Notes under the pieces: model-generated
What the model saw: the letters and a program-made list of their open reading frames with translations, nothing else
The model's database searches: none
Told to the model about the DNA's origin: nothing
Shown here: piece after piece, positions 45,682 through 54,052 of the stretch
Numbering within the stretch: the first letter of the stretch is position 1
Layout: each line of letters opens with the position of its first letter
Position numbers and translations under genes: made by a program
NCBI GenBank assembly: GCA_025210345.1
Contig: JAOARX010000005.1
Location: 1 to 64,000, forward strand
Direction of reading: 5' to 3'
DNA length: 64,000 nt
Source: Pelagimonas sp.
GTDB taxonomy: Bacteria; Pseudomonadota; Alphaproteobacteria; Rhodobacterales; Rhodobacteraceae

Positions 45682-45727
45682 TTTACATTCCATGTTTAGA
45701 ATGTATATTACATTCCAGAATGAGAAT
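45682..45727 (+). promoter_or_regulatory. Promoter with two ATTC-N8-GAAT operators
   Basis: A likely -35 TTTACA (45682-45687), 16-base spacer and -10 TATATT (45704-45709) precede the membrane-protein gene. Operator 1, ATTC-N8-GAAT at 45687-45702, fills the space between the hexamers. Operator 2, also a perfect ATTC-N8-GAAT, lies at 45712-45727, 25 bases on. This motif is the one I recall for SqrR, the persulfide-sensing ArsR-type repressor of Rhodobacter. Confidence 0.6.
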
Positions 45728-45745
45728 ATTAATCAGGAGGCCGTC

Positions 45746-46957
45746 ATGGCGAACCTAACTCAACGTCCGGCGGATTCGTATAATCCGCTCTACTTCCTCG
45801 CTTCGCTTGGGGCGGGTGGCCTGTCGGTCAGCTTCTTTATGTATCTGATGTTCTGGGTTCCCCACCCCAACCAACCGGTACCGATCTTCGAAGACATACT
45901 GAGCGCCTTCAACACCGGTTCAGCACCCATGCAGGCGGCGATTGCGATCGCAGTGGTTGGCATCGCGATCTTTTCGTTCCTGAACCTCAAACTGCTGTTT
46001 TGGAACCTCAGCCAATTCTCGGCCTTCAAAAAAAACGACGCCTATGAAAAGCTCAAAAACTCGAACGGCGAAACCACGATCCTTGCCATGCCGCTGGCCA
46101 TGGCCATGAGTGTGAACGGCATGTTCATCGTTGGGTTGGTTTTCGTGCCGGGTCTTTGGAGCGTGGTTGAATATCTCTTTCCGTTGGCATTGGTGGCCTT
46201 TGCCCTAATCGCATGGATGGCCTTTCGCCTGATTGGTGACTTTCTGGGGCGCGTTCTGTCGAAAGGCGGCGTGTTTGATGTCACCGCGAACAATTCGTTT
46301 GCGCAGATGATGCCCGCCTTTGCCGTGTCGATGAGCGCTGTTGGTTTTGCCGCACCTGCCGCGATGTCGACCAACCCGACAACCGTTGCGATCAGCCTTG
46401 TGATTTCGACCATGCTGGGCGTTGTCGCGATCCTCTACACGATCCTTGCGGCGACCGCAGCCATAAGTTCAATGTTGCAGCACGGCACCGCCCGCGAAGC
46501 AGGCCCGACCCTGACCGTGATCGTACCGATCGTGACTGTTCTGGGCATCATGTTCCTGCGTCAGAACCACGGTATGCACACCACCTTTGACGTGCATGGC
46601 GCACCGGGCGAAACCATGGTGTTCCTTGCCCGAATGCTGGCGATCCAGGTGGCCTTTCTTGCGCTGGGGTTTGTTGTGATGCGCGCGCAGGGGTATTTCA
46701 ACGACTATGTCATGGGCACGAAAACCTCGCCCGGGTCTTATTCGCTGGTCTGCCCCTTTGTCGCGCTGTCGGTGATGACCCACTTCTTTGTCAACAAAGG
46801 TCTGGTTGCCTCGGGTGTGTTTGAAAAGTTCTCAACCGGCTATATCGCCACCAGCGCCATCGCCATCGTGTTCCAGGTCATCGCCATCGCATTGGTGGTT
46901 CGCCTGAACAAACAACACTTTGCCAAATCCAGCGCGGTCGCGGTTCCCGCAGAATAA
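45746..46957 (+). CDS. Polytopic membrane protein (possibly TsoY family), operator-controlled
   Basis: A 403-residue protein with about ten transmembrane helices, beginning with AGGAGG seven bases before its ATG. YNPLYFLASLGAGGLSVSFF, MFWVPHPNQPVP and VNGMFIVGLVFVPGLWSVVEY are the clearest blocks. From weak recall this matches proteins labelled TsoY family; an alternative is a SLAC1/TehA-like channel. The two ATTC-N8-GAAT operators suggest induction by reactive sulfur, so transport of a sulfur species is a reasonable but unproven guess. A two-way terminator follows. Confidence 0.7.
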   Translation: MANLTQRPADSYNPLYFLASLGAGGLSVSFFMYLMFWVPHPNQPVPIFEDILSAFNTGSAPMQAAIAIAVVGIAIFSFLNLKLLFWNLSQFSAFKKNDAYEKLKNSNGETTILAMPLAMAMSVNGMFIVGLVFVPGLWSVVEYLFPLALVAFALIAWMAFRLIGDFLGRVLSKGGVFDVTANNSFAQMMPAFAVSMSAVGFAAPAAMSTNPTTVAISLVISTMLGVVAILYTILAATAAISSMLQHGTAREAGPTLTVIVPIVTVLGIMFLRQNHGMHTTFDVHGAPGETMVFLARMLAIQVAFLALGFVVMRAQGYFNDYVMGTKTSPGSYSLVCPFVALSVMTHFFVNKGLVASGVFEKFSTGYIATSAIAIVFQVIAIALVVRLNKQHFAKSSAVAVPAE

Positions 46958-46978
46958 CCCCCACCCATACCGCAAAAG

Positions 46979-47011
46979 AAAGGCCGGGCATCGCGTCCCG
47001 GCCTTTTGTTT
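46979..47011. terminator. Convergent terminator between membrane protein and mipZ
   Basis: GGCCGGG / CCCGGCC with an 8-nt loop is flanked by AAA on the left and TTTTGTTTT on the right, giving a T-rich run in both directions. Confidence 0.88.
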
Positions 47012-47820
47012 TAAAAGTTGATCTCAATTCCCGGAAGCTCAAGCGTCTTGATCAGTTCGCGCAGCTCCTGGCGGGCCGCCACATTCGAGATGTTCAGCTG
47101 CTTGACGCCCGTATCGCGAAGATCAAGCAAGGTCAGACCACGCGGAAACAGCTCTCGAAAGATCACACGCTCGGAAAAGCCCGGCGACACGCGAAATCCG
47201 ATCCGCTTGGCCAGTTTTACAATCGCCTTCTCAAGTTTGAGCTTGTTGACCATCTGCTGCGCCCCCAGACGATTGCGCAAAACAACCCAGTCGATGGGGG
47301 GCAACCCTGCCTGCGCCCGCATTTGGCGCGCGTTCCAGACCATTTCGGAATAGACCGACGGGCCCAGGATCTTTTCACCATCGGTGTCCACATGTGCCAA
47401 CAGGTCGAAATCGACAAAGCTGTCGTTCATGGGGGTAATCAACGTATCCGCCAGCGTATGCGCCACCTGCGCCAGGCGGGTGTGCGATCCGGGGCAATCA
47501 ATGACGATAAAATCTGATCGCTGCTCAAGCTCGGCCACGGCCATCGCCAACCGGCGGTCATTGGCGTTTTCCCCGCTGGCCAGCGTCGCCGGATCGACGT
47601 CGGGCAAGGCTAGATACTCTGGCGTCGGCAATTCAAGCCCAGCATCTTTCAAAAACTTGACGCGGTTTTCCAGATAGCGTGCAACGGTCTTCTGCCGCAA
47701 ATCGAGATCCAGCACGCCCACATGTTTGCCCATACGCGCCAGCGCAGTGGCAACATGCATCGACACGGTCGATTTTCCGGCCCCACCTTTTTCGTTCCCG
47801 ACGATGATAATATGCGCCAC
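47011..47820 (-). CDS. mipZ: Division-plane positioning ATPase MipZ
   Basis: A 269-residue ParA/MinD-type ATPase. The deviant Walker A NEKGGAGKST, followed by MHVATALARMGKHVGVLDLDLRQ, and IVIDCPGSHTRLA are typical of MipZ. In Caulobacter it forms a gradient from the ParB-bound poles and blocks FtsZ away from midcell. The GTG at 47820 gives the standard start (MAHIIIVGNEKGG); the frame could extend to a TTG at 47838. Confidence 0.92.
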   Translation of the reverse strand: MAHIIIVGNEKGGAGKSTVSMHVATALARMGKHVGVLDLDLRQKTVARYLENRVKFLKDAGLELPTPEYLALPDVDPATLASGENANDRRLAMAVAELEQRSDFIVIDCPGSHTRLAQVAHTLADTLITPMNDSFVDFDLLAHVDTDGEKILGPSVYSEMVWNARQMRAQAGLPPIDWVVLRNRLGAQQMVNKLKLEKAIVKLAKRIGFRVSPGFSERVIFRELFPRGLTLLDLRDTGVKQLNISNVAARQELRELIKTLELPGIEINF

Positions 47821-47945
47821 GATCCTAAACCCTTGCAATATGTTGCGCCGCGCTGGACGCCCTTAAGGCGATCAACAGTATACGCAGCAAAGGGTCAAGA
47901 AGATATGAGTGGATAACTTGGGCCATGGTGCCCTGGCCCGAAACG

Positions 47946-47974
47946 ACAAAACCCGGCCACTGGGGACCGGGTTT
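47946..47974 (-). terminator. Terminator of the F0 ATP synthase operon
   Basis: On the minus strand AAACCCGG / CCGGGTTT pair and are followed by TTGTCGTTT, 23 bases after the atpF stop. Confidence 0.8.
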
Positions 47975-47996
47975 CGTAAGACTTGTTTTGCTAAGC

Positions 47997-48557
47997 TTAG
48001 TGCAGCTTGGCGCCCACTTCGGCAATTGCGTCGTCGATCAGCTTGGCTGCATTGGCAGCGGTGGTCTGCTCGGCGACAACGTCCTGAGCGGCGCTAATCG
48101 CAAGAGAGGCAGCAGCATCGCGCACCTCTTTCACGGCTGACGCCTCGGCCGAAGCGATCTGCGATTCCGCAGCCGCCAGACGGCGCTCAACCGATTGCTT
48201 CATGTCTGCCTTTGCCTGTTCAGCGGCCAGCTTGGCCTCTTCTTGGGCGTGGGCAACAATGCGCTCGGCTTGTTCTTGGACTTCGCGCTGCTTGCGCTCA
48301 TAGCCCGCCAAAAGCGTCTGGGCTTCTTCACGCAGGGCGCGTGCTTCGTCCAGTTCGTTCTGGATGCCTTCGGCGCGCTTATCCAGCAGGCCGCCCAGCA
48401 TTCCGGGCACTTTGAAGTAGAACAGCACCGCGATGAAGAGCAAGAAGCCCAACAGCACTACAAAGTCTGTGTTCCCCAGCGAGAAGAACGGTCCAGACGC
48501 GGCATATGCCGGGCTGGCCATCAGGGCTGCGGCGGCGGGAAGGATCAGTTTACGCAT
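47997..48557 (-). CDS. atpF: ATP synthase F0 subunit b
   Basis: A 186-residue peripheral-stalk subunit. It has a possible short signal or extra hydrophobic N-terminus ([16 protein letters not shown]), a membrane helix ([17 protein letters not shown]) and a long charged coiled coil with [14 protein letters not shown], as in alphaproteobacterial b. It pairs with b' (gene directly upstream) to hold F1. Last gene of the F0 operon. Confidence 0.94.
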   Translation of the reverse strand: MRKLILPAAAALMASPAYAASGPFFSLGNTDFVVLLGFLLFIAVLFYFKVPGMLGGLLDKRAEGIQNELDEARALREEAQTLLAGYERKQREVQEQAERIVAHAQEEAKLAAEQAKADMKQSVERRLAAAESQIASAEASAVKEVRDAAASLAISAAQDVVAEQTTAANAAKLIDDAIAEVGAKLH

Positions 48558-48561
48558 GGCG

Positions 48562-49125
48562 TTATCCTTTCATCCGGTTTGCAACGGCTGAGGTGATCTT
48601 GGCGTCATCCGCCTTGCCACCCAGTGCCGCCACGATGGCCGCTGCCGTGTCTTTCGCCACGGTTTCGACATTCTCCATTGCAGATGCGCGGATCTCGGCG
48701 ATTGCCTTTTCCGATTCTGCTGCCTTGGCCGAAATTTCGGCGTCGGCCTTGGCCAGGGCATCGTCGAGCTCGCCCTTGATTTCATCGCGCGCTTTCTGAG
48801 CGATTGCCTGCGCTTCTGCACGGGCATCGGCCAGAGCCTGCTCATACGCTTTTTCGGCATCTTCTGCCTTGCGCTTGAGATCTTCGGCAGCGGCGATGTC
48901 GTTCGAGATCGTCCCCTGACGTTCCGCCAGAACGGATGCGATCCGCGGCAGCGCGATGCGCGCCAGAACGAAGTAGATCACCACCAGTGTGATGATGAGC
49001 CAGAAAACCTGGTTGCCAATCCAGTCACCACACAGCTGCGGCATGCCAACGGCTGAGCCGTAGGAATCCACACAGGTTGAGACTGCTTTACCAGCTGTTT
49101 CGGCTCCGTGAGTATCGGTCGCCAT
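48562..49125 (-). CDS. atpG: ATP synthase F0 subunit b'
   Basis: A 187-residue second b-type subunit. A single membrane helix ([21 protein letters not shown]) follows a 40-residue N-terminal region, then a coiled coil rich in Ala/Glu/Lys ([18 protein letters not shown]). b' with b forms a heterodimeric stalk, as in photosynthetic bacteria and alphaproteobacteria. GGAGG precedes its ATG. Gap to atpF is four bases. Symbol atpG or atpX is used in this group. Confidence 0.93.
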   Translation of the reverse strand: MATDTHGAETAGKAVSTCVDSYGSAVGMPQLCGDWIGNQVFWLIITLVVIYFVLARIALPRIASVLAERQGTISNDIAAAEDLKRKAEDAEKAYEQALADARAEAQAIAQKARDEIKGELDDALAKADAEISAKAAESEKAIAEIRASAMENVETVAKDTAAAIVAALGGKADDAKITSAVANRMKG

Positions 49126-49214
49126 AGTGTCCTCCGGTCGGAACGGTATTCTTTCGATCGGGCGGATCAGACGTTACTGAACCGCCCGCGCGTAAGGATT
49201 TTAAGTTCCGTGGA

Positions 49215-49439
49215 TTATACGGCGAACATCAGCAGCAGCGATACGAGGAATGCAAAGATGCCCAGTGCTTCCGCGAACGCGATGCCGATGAAGAGAGTTG
49301 CAGTCTGACCAGCAGCTGCCGAAGGGTTGCGCAGAGCGCCGGCAAGGAAGTTGCCTGCTACGTTACCCACACCGATTGCGGCTGCGCCGGAACCGATTGC
49401 TGCCAGGCCTGCGCCGATGTGTGCCAGATCGCCTTCCAT
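49215..49439 (-). CDS. atpE: ATP synthase F0 subunit c
   Basis: A 74-residue helical-hairpin proteolipid. The glycine/alanine-rich first helix ([17 protein letters not shown]), polar loop ALRNPSAAA and the proton-binding Glu57 in FAEALGIF are present; no extra sodium-ligand residues stand out, so it is the proton type. The c-ring turns with proton flow. An 89-base gap to b' and a 75-base gap to atpB suggest some differential expression in the operon. Confidence 0.97.
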   Translation of the reverse strand: MEGDLAHIGAGLAAIGSGAAAIGVGNVAGNFLAGALRNPSAAAGQTATLFIGIAFAEALGIFAFLVSLLLMFAV

Positions 49440-49514
49440 GATGAATCTCCTTACGATTGGAAGTTGTATTCTAAGAGGTGTTCGGGAGAGGGGGCAGCGT
49501 GCCCCCGCTTCGAA

Positions 49515-50273
49515 TTAGTGTGACGGGTGCAGTGCGTCTTTCAGATACACGCAGGTCAGGATGGTGAAAACATAGGCCTGAATGAAGGCCACGAGGATCT
49601 CCAGACCGTACATCGCGGTGATGGCGACAACCGACAGGGGCGAAACCGCTGCGATGGCTGCGAAGCCCGCGAAAACCTTGATCACTGCGTGACCCGCCAT
49701 AACGTTGCCCGCCAGACGAATAGAGTGGCTAACGGGGCGCACGAAGTACGAGATGATCTCGATCAGGGCCAGAACCGGGCGCAGAGCACCGGGGGCGCTG
49801 GACACCCAGAAGAGGCCCAGGAAACCGACACCGTTTTTCACGAAACCCACCACCGTCACTGTCAGGAAAACCGCCAGAGCCAGAACAACGGTCACGGCAA
49901 AATGCGAGGTGGTGGTAAAGCTCATCGGGATCAGGCCAAGGAAGTTGGCGAAGACGATGAACATGAACAGGGTCATGATATAGGGGAAGAACTTGATCGC
50001 GTCTTTGCCGGCGACGTCTTCGACCATCTTATAGACAAATCCGTATGCCATTTCGGCAATCGACTGCGAGCGGGTCGGAACGATCGCGCGGCGCGAGGTG
50101 CCCAGAACCATCAAGATCACAACCGACACGATGGCCAGGAACAGCCACAGGGTCACGTTGGTGATGGTGAACATGCCCACTTCGCCATGGCCGAACAGCG
50201 GCTTGACGATGAACTGGTCCATCGGGTGGAATACGAGGCTGCTGCCCTCTGCTGCTGCGCTCTCAGTCGCCAT
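49515..50273 (-). CDS. atpB: ATP synthase F0 subunit a
   Basis: A 252-residue stator channel with five to six helices. The essential Arg is in the long helix [21 protein letters not shown], and the C-terminal [24 protein letters not shown] is characteristic. It forms the proton half-channels against the c-ring. The order atpI-atpB-atpE-b'-b is the alphaproteobacterial F0 operon, separate from the F1 genes. Confidence 0.97.
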   Translation of the reverse strand: MATESAAAEGSSLVFHPMDQFIVKPLFGHGEVGMFTITNVTLWLFLAIVSVVILMVLGTSRRAIVPTRSQSIAEMAYGFVYKMVEDVAGKDAIKFFPYIMTLFMFIVFANFLGLIPMSFTTTSHFAVTVVLALAVFLTVTVVGFVKNGVGFLGLFWVSSAPGALRPVLALIEIISYFVRPVSHSIRLAGNVMAGHAVIKVFAGFAAIAAVSPLSVVAITAMYGLEILVAFIQAYVFTILTCVYLKDALHPSH

Positions 50274-50297
50274 CTTTCGTTCCCCTCGTCTACGCCG

Positions 50298-50657
50298 TCA
50301 GTCGGCGCTGGTATCTTTTGCGGCCTTGTCGGCCTGTTCCGCCGCAGCCTTGGCTGCTTCTTGTCCCGGCTGGGTCTCTTTCGCGGTGCGCAGCATCACG
50401 TTGATGCCCGCCGCGATCCCGGCCAATGTAAAGATCAGCATCAGGAAGGGTTTGGTGCCCAGCACCGTGTCCAGCCCGTAGCCGATCCCGAAGCCGATCC
50501 CCAGACCGGCCACCATCTCGGTCACCATGCGCCAGGCCAGATTGGCCTGCGAATAGTGCTCTTCCTGATGGGCCTTTTCTTCTTTCTGTCCAGACTTGAA
50601 AGCCGCAAGCTTGGCATCCAGGCCTTCAAGCGTTGGCTTGGTCTTTGGATCGGACAC
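50298..50657 (-). CDS. atpI: AtpI/AtpZ-family ATP synthase accessory protein
   Basis: About 119 residues from a GTG at 50657, chosen because GAGGGG lies six bases upstream; the frame could start at 50714. An N-terminal charged helix (KKxLEGLDAKLAAFKSG-type region) precedes two membrane helices (MVTEMVAGLGIGFGIGYGLD and LMLIFTLAGIAAGINVMLR) and an Ala-rich tail. AtpI helps assemble the c-ring. First gene of the F0 operon. Confidence 0.9.
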   Translation of the reverse strand: MSDPKTKPTLEGLDAKLAAFKSGQKEEKAHQEEHYSQANLAWRMVTEMVAGLGIGFGIGYGLDTVLGTKPFLMLIFTLAGIAAGINVMLRTAKETQPGQEAAKAAAEQADKAAKDTSAD

Positions 50658-50839
50658 AAAAAGCCCCTCATTCGAGTTCGCCCTTGTGCTAAGTGTATGC
50701 GCCCCCTGAGTCAACCGCGTGTTAGGGGTTTCTTTATCAGACCTAAGTCATTGATAAAAATCAAAATACCACACTTTCTCAGGGTCCATGAGATTCCGCC
50801 GCAGCCTCTGTTAGCGCTGCACCTGCACAAAAACCATAT

Positions 50840-50855
50840 TCAACTAGATTGTTGA
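50840..50855. promoter_or_regulatory. Candidate ArsR operator
   Basis: TCAAC-N6-GTTGA is a perfect inverted repeat 64 bases before the ArsR start, in the divergent spacer shared with atpI. ArsR-family repressors commonly autoregulate through such sites; this assignment is inference. Confidence 0.4.
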
Positions 50856-50918
50856 GTTTCCATTGACCTCTCGTTGCGCACCCTTGACCCCCGCCGCGCA
50901 ACCGGGTCTTTAACAGGC

Positions 50919-51245
50919 ATGACCACACCCCTCGATATCGTCTTTGCCGCGCTGGCTGATCCCACGCGCCGCCGCATCCTGTCGATGCTGCTTGAGGACG
51001 ACATGGCCGTGACGGACGTGGCCGAGCCATTCGAGGTTTCGCTGGCCGCGATTTCCAAGCACCTGATGATCCTCGCCAATGCGGGATTGATCAGCCAGGA
51101 AAAGCGCGGCCGGGTAAAATGGTGCAAGCTTGAACCCGACGCCCTGCGCGAAGCCAGCATCTGGATGCAGAGTTTTGGCCAGTTCGAAGCCGTGAACCTG
51201 GAGGCCTTTGAACGGTTTCTTGAGGCCGAATTGGGCGAAGACTAG
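50919..51245 (+). CDS. ArsR-family winged-helix regulator
   Basis: A 108-residue repressor-like protein: FAALADPTRRRILSMLLEDD, then VTDVAEPFEVSLAAISKHLMILANAGLI and KRGRVKWCKLEPDAL, the standard ArsR wHTH. It lacks the CxC metal site in the recognition helix, so it resembles the SdpR-like group rather than the arsenic sensors. Its stop codon overlaps the convergent EamA stop in a shared CTAG. Target genes are not evident. Confidence 0.9.
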   Translation: MTTPLDIVFAALADPTRRRILSMLLEDDMAVTDVAEPFEVSLAAISKHLMILANAGLISQEKRGRVKWCKLEPDALREASIWMQSFGQFEAVNLEAFERFLEAELGED

Positions 51246-52135
51246 TCTAGGCTCTCTTCGTTTTTCAACAGCATCACCAACGCAAGGATGGTCAACCCGA
51301 TCCCCGGCAACACCGCGGCCTGCGGCGCCCCCTGCCCCATGACCAATTGCCAGCCGATCACAAAGGTCGGGACCAGATAGGTATAGGCCATCACCTTGGC
51401 CGCAGGCAGATAGAGAGAGGCCGTGCGGATCAAAACCAGGCTAAGCGCCGTCGCAAATACCGCCGTGTAAGCAATCGTTGTCCAGACGATTCCGGGCAAC
51501 GCGCCCCAGTCTGTTGCCAGCATCTGTGGGGCGGACCAGATCAACAAAAGGACGGCGCCGACACCGATAACACCCGAGTTGAACACAAGCGCGCTTTCGC
51601 CTCGGTTCAGCAGGCGAAACAGCGGGACCATCAACGCGTGACCAATGCAACCGACGAAATAGATCATCTCGCCGGGGCCGATATCAAACGCCAATGCCGC
51701 GCTTAGATTGCCCCCGAAAATCACCCAAAGCGCGCCGATCCCACCGATCGCAATGGCCAGCGCCATGCGTTTGGTCGTGACCTGGGACAAGATCACATAG
51801 CCCGCCAGCGCCGAAAGCGCCGGGTTGGTGGTAAACACAGCTGATAGGCTTACGGGATCGGCCAGTTTGAGCCCTTCGAACATCGTCACAAAATAAAGCG
51901 CATAGGGAATGGCCAACAGGAAATAGCGCCACGGTGCGCGAAAATCTCGGGCCCGATATTGCCCAAGCCCCCTTGCCGCGACCACCAGGATCAGCGCCGC
52001 GATGACAAAGCGCACGGCATTCAAGGCGGCTGCATCAATATGCGGCGCCGCCAAACGTCCCAGCGAAAATGACCCGGCCACCAGAACCGCAAAGCACAGC
52101 ATCGCAAGATGCCCGCGCATGTGGAGCCCTGTCAT
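51242..52135 (-). CDS. DMT-superfamily (EamA) transporter
   Basis: A 297-residue, about ten-helix exporter. LAMLCFAVLVAGSFSLGRLAA opens the first EamA repeat, and LSAVFTTNPALSALAGYVIL with IGGIGALWVIFGG ends it; the second repeat follows from IGPGEMIYFVGCIGHAL. The ATG at 52135 overlaps the LysR stop (ATGA); a longer frame with a Cys/Arg-rich extension lies inside lysR and is not real. Substrate unknown; co-transcribed with the LysR gene. Confidence 0.9.
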   Translation of the reverse strand: MTGLHMRGHLAMLCFAVLVAGSFSLGRLAAPHIDAAALNAVRFVIAALILVVAARGLGQYRARDFRAPWRYFLLAIPYALYFVTMFEGLKLADPVSLSAVFTTNPALSALAGYVILSQVTTKRMALAIAIGGIGALWVIFGGNLSAALAFDIGPGEMIYFVGCIGHALMVPLFRLLNRGESALVFNSGVIGVGAVLLLIWSAPQMLATDWGALPGIVWTTIAYTAVFATALSLVLIRTASLYLPAAKVMAYTYLVPTFVIGWQLVMGQGAPQAAVLPGIGLTILALVMLLKNEESLD

Positions 52136-53007
52136 CCGTTGGAACCCGCGTGCTCTTTGAGATGTTTCAAGAACGCCTGGACCTTGGCCGTGCGGTGCAG
52201 ATCGACATGGGTCACAAGCCAAAGCTGGGAAGACCATTCGTCTTGCGGCGGGAAGATCTGCACAAGCCCCTCGATCCGTTCGGCATCCTTCACGCCGACA
52301 AAACCGATTCCTGCGCCTGCCAGTATCGCCTCTTGCCCTGTCCGCAGATCGGTGCAGCGAAAGGTAATCTGGTGCTCGGGGACATGCGCCCTGAGCCATT
52401 TTTCGAAAGGAGCCCGAATATCATCGCGGTCGTGACCCACAAATTCATGCCCAGTCAGATTGTCCAGCGCGTCGGGCCGACCGCACCGGTTGACGTAATC
52501 CTGGCTGGCGTACATGGCGACCTGGGCAGGGGCAAAGGGTTGAACAACATTGTCGGGCTCTTGTGGCGTGGGCCCGGCCCGCAACGCCACATGGGCCTCT
52601 CCATACTCAAGGCGAAACAGCCGCTCGTCGGTGAGAAACCGAACGATCAGCTCTGGGTGTTGCCTTCGAAAACTGACCAGGGGTTCGATCACCATCGGCG
52701 CAAGACCGGCCAGTGAGGTCACCACCAGCTCACCTGACACTTCGCTGCCGCGCCCCCGGATACGCCCCTCAAGTTGCTGCATCTGATCATCTGTCGCCTG
52801 GGCCACGCGCAGCAAATCCTGCCCCGCCTCGGTGGCGGTATATCCACGCGCATGACGCTGGAACAGCTTGACGCCCAGCCGCGTCTCAAGCGCATCCACG
52901 TGGCGGATCACCGTTGCGTGGTGCACCCCAAGCATATCGGCCGCGCCGCTCACGGTTCCCAAGCGCGCCACATGATAGGCGGTGCGAATCTCATCCCAGC
53001 TGTCCAT
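52132..53007 (-). CDS. LysR-family transcriptional regulator
   Basis: A 291-residue regulator. Its HTH is AYHVARLGTVSGAADMLGVHHATVIRHVDAL-like (residues 9-39), followed by GVKLFQRHARGYTATEAG and a LysR substrate-binding domain to the end. ATG 53007 has AGGGTGG upstream; the frame could extend by 19 residues. It diverges from azoR across 120 bases, the usual arrangement for LysR control of the neighbouring gene, and overlaps the EamA gene downstream. Confidence 0.92.
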   Translation of the reverse strand: MDSWDEIRTAYHVARLGTVSGAADMLGVHHATVIRHVDALETRLGVKLFQRHARGYTATEAGQDLLRVAQATDDQMQQLEGRIRGRGSEVSGELVVTSLAGLAPMVIEPLVSFRRQHPELIVRFLTDERLFRLEYGEAHVALRAGPTPQEPDNVVQPFAPAQVAMYASQDYVNRCGRPDALDNLTGHEFVGHDRDDIRAPFEKWLRAHVPEHQITFRCTDLRTGQEAILAGAGIGFVGVKDAERIEGLVQIFPPQDEWSSQLWLVTHVDLHRTAKVQAFLKHLKEHAGSNG

Positions 53008-53127
53008 GTCGCCACCCTGTGCAATTTCGAACGCTACCTGCGCAATCTTCAATATTGAGTTCATTTACGCAAGATCGCAGTTCTAGTCCACACCAAGACG
53101 CCACTCCATAACAGCACGGGAGCCGAA

Positions 53128-53709
53128 ATGACAAAATCTCTTCTCCGACTGAATAGCTCGATCCGTGGTCCGGAATCGCTTTCGAACCAGCTTGCCGATC
53201 AGATCACCGCGAAACTAGAGGCCAAGAACACCGTGATTCGGGATCTGTCGCATGGGCTGCCCCTGATTGATGGCGCATGGCTCGGCGCCGCATTCACCCC
53301 GGATGAGGCCCGATCAGAGGCGCAAAGAAACCAGATCGCATTGTCCGACACCCTGATTGCCGAAGTCCAGGCCGCAGATACCCTGTTGATCACCTTGCCC
53401 ATTTACAACTTTGGCCTGCCAGCGGCCCTAAAGGCCTGGTTTGATATGGTCGCCCGTGCGGGCGTGACCTTTCAATACACGGAGAACGGCCCTGTCGGTC
53501 TTTTGGAGGGCAAGCGCGCTGTCATCGCGGTGGCATCCAACGGCACCGAAGTGGGATCGGAGGTCGATTTTGCAACGCCCTACCTGATACATCTGCTGGG
53601 CTTCATAGGCATCACCGATGTTCAACTGGTGCGTTCGGACCGCAACGCCTTTGACGCCGAAGGGTCCGCTTTGCGCGCTGCGGGCGATCTGGCCAAATTG
53701 GTCGCCTGA
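53128..53709 (+). CDS. azoR: FMN-dependent NADH:quinone/azo oxidoreductase
   Basis: A 193-residue flavodoxin-fold enzyme. LNSSIRGPESLSNQLAD is the FMN phosphate-binding loop region; LPIYNFGLPAALKAWFDMVARAGVTFQY is the AzoR signature. It reduces quinones and azo compounds with NADH, protecting against electrophiles. Divergent LysR gene likely regulates it. Confidence 0.93.
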   Translation: MTKSLLRLNSSIRGPESLSNQLADQITAKLEAKNTVIRDLSHGLPLIDGAWLGAAFTPDEARSEAQRNQIALSDTLIAEVQAADTLLITLPIYNFGLPAALKAWFDMVARAGVTFQYTENGPVGLLEGKRAVIAVASNGTEVGSEVDFATPYLIHLLGFIGITDVQLVRSDRNAFDAEGSALRAAGDLAKLVA

Positions 53710-53722
53710 CAGCGCGGCGTGG

Positions 53723-53757
53723 AAAGGTTTTTCGAAAAACCTTTGGGGCGCAGCCCC
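53723..53757. repeat. Paired palindrome element after azoR
   Basis: AAAGGTTTTT-CG-AAAAACCTTT (53723-53744, perfect) abuts the hairpin GGGGC-GCA-GCCCC (53745-53757). Layout resembles the paired palindromes at 23454-23496 and the triple at 56192-56256. Confidence 0.65.
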
Positions 53758-53803
53758 CGACCCAACGGTTCCGCTCCAAAAGATACGAAGAAGACGAAGG
53801 CTG

Positions 53804-53830
53804 AAACCGCATCCAATGGGTGCGGTTTTC
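53804..53830 (+). terminator. Rho-independent terminator after azoR
   Basis: AAACCGCA / TGCGGTTT stem with a 9-nt loop is followed by TTCCTTATTT, about 95 bases after the azoR stop and beyond the palindrome pair. Confidence 0.8.
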
Positions 53831-53840
53831 CTTATTTCCT

Positions 53841-53990
53841 TGACTCGGACAGGCCATGGGGATAGGTCCGGCGTAACTTCCGGGAGTCCAAAGACACCCG
53901 GTCCCATGGGCTATGCCCGGGATCGCCCTCCGTCAGCGCGTTGCGCCCACGGGGGCGCTACTGGTTTGGGCATGTCCTTGATTGAATTGT
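53841..53990 (+). ncRNA. Structured region upstream of ffh (leader or small RNA)
   Basis: Several hairpins can be drawn: CCGGG-A-GTC / GAC-A-CCCGG with a CAAA loop (53880-53901); CCATGGG(G)A / TCCCATGG enclosing it (53854-53909); and GCGCCC-ACGG-GGGCGC (53943-53958), flanked by GCCC...GGGC. No ORF fits. From memory a structured ffh leader has been described in marine alphaproteobacteria; I cannot confirm this is it. It lacks the GGAA tetraloop and conserved core of 4.5S RNA, so it is not the SRP RNA. Confidence 0.45.
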
Positions 53991-54052
53991 GAACGGGTTC
54001 GCGCGTGCCTAAGTTAAGGCAAACGGATCAAATAAAGGGAGGGTCGGCCCTC

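Noticed and set aside
53841..53990. 4.5S SRP RNA upstream of ffh
   Set aside because: The conserved GGAA tetraloop and asymmetric-loop core of SRP RNA are absent on both strands.
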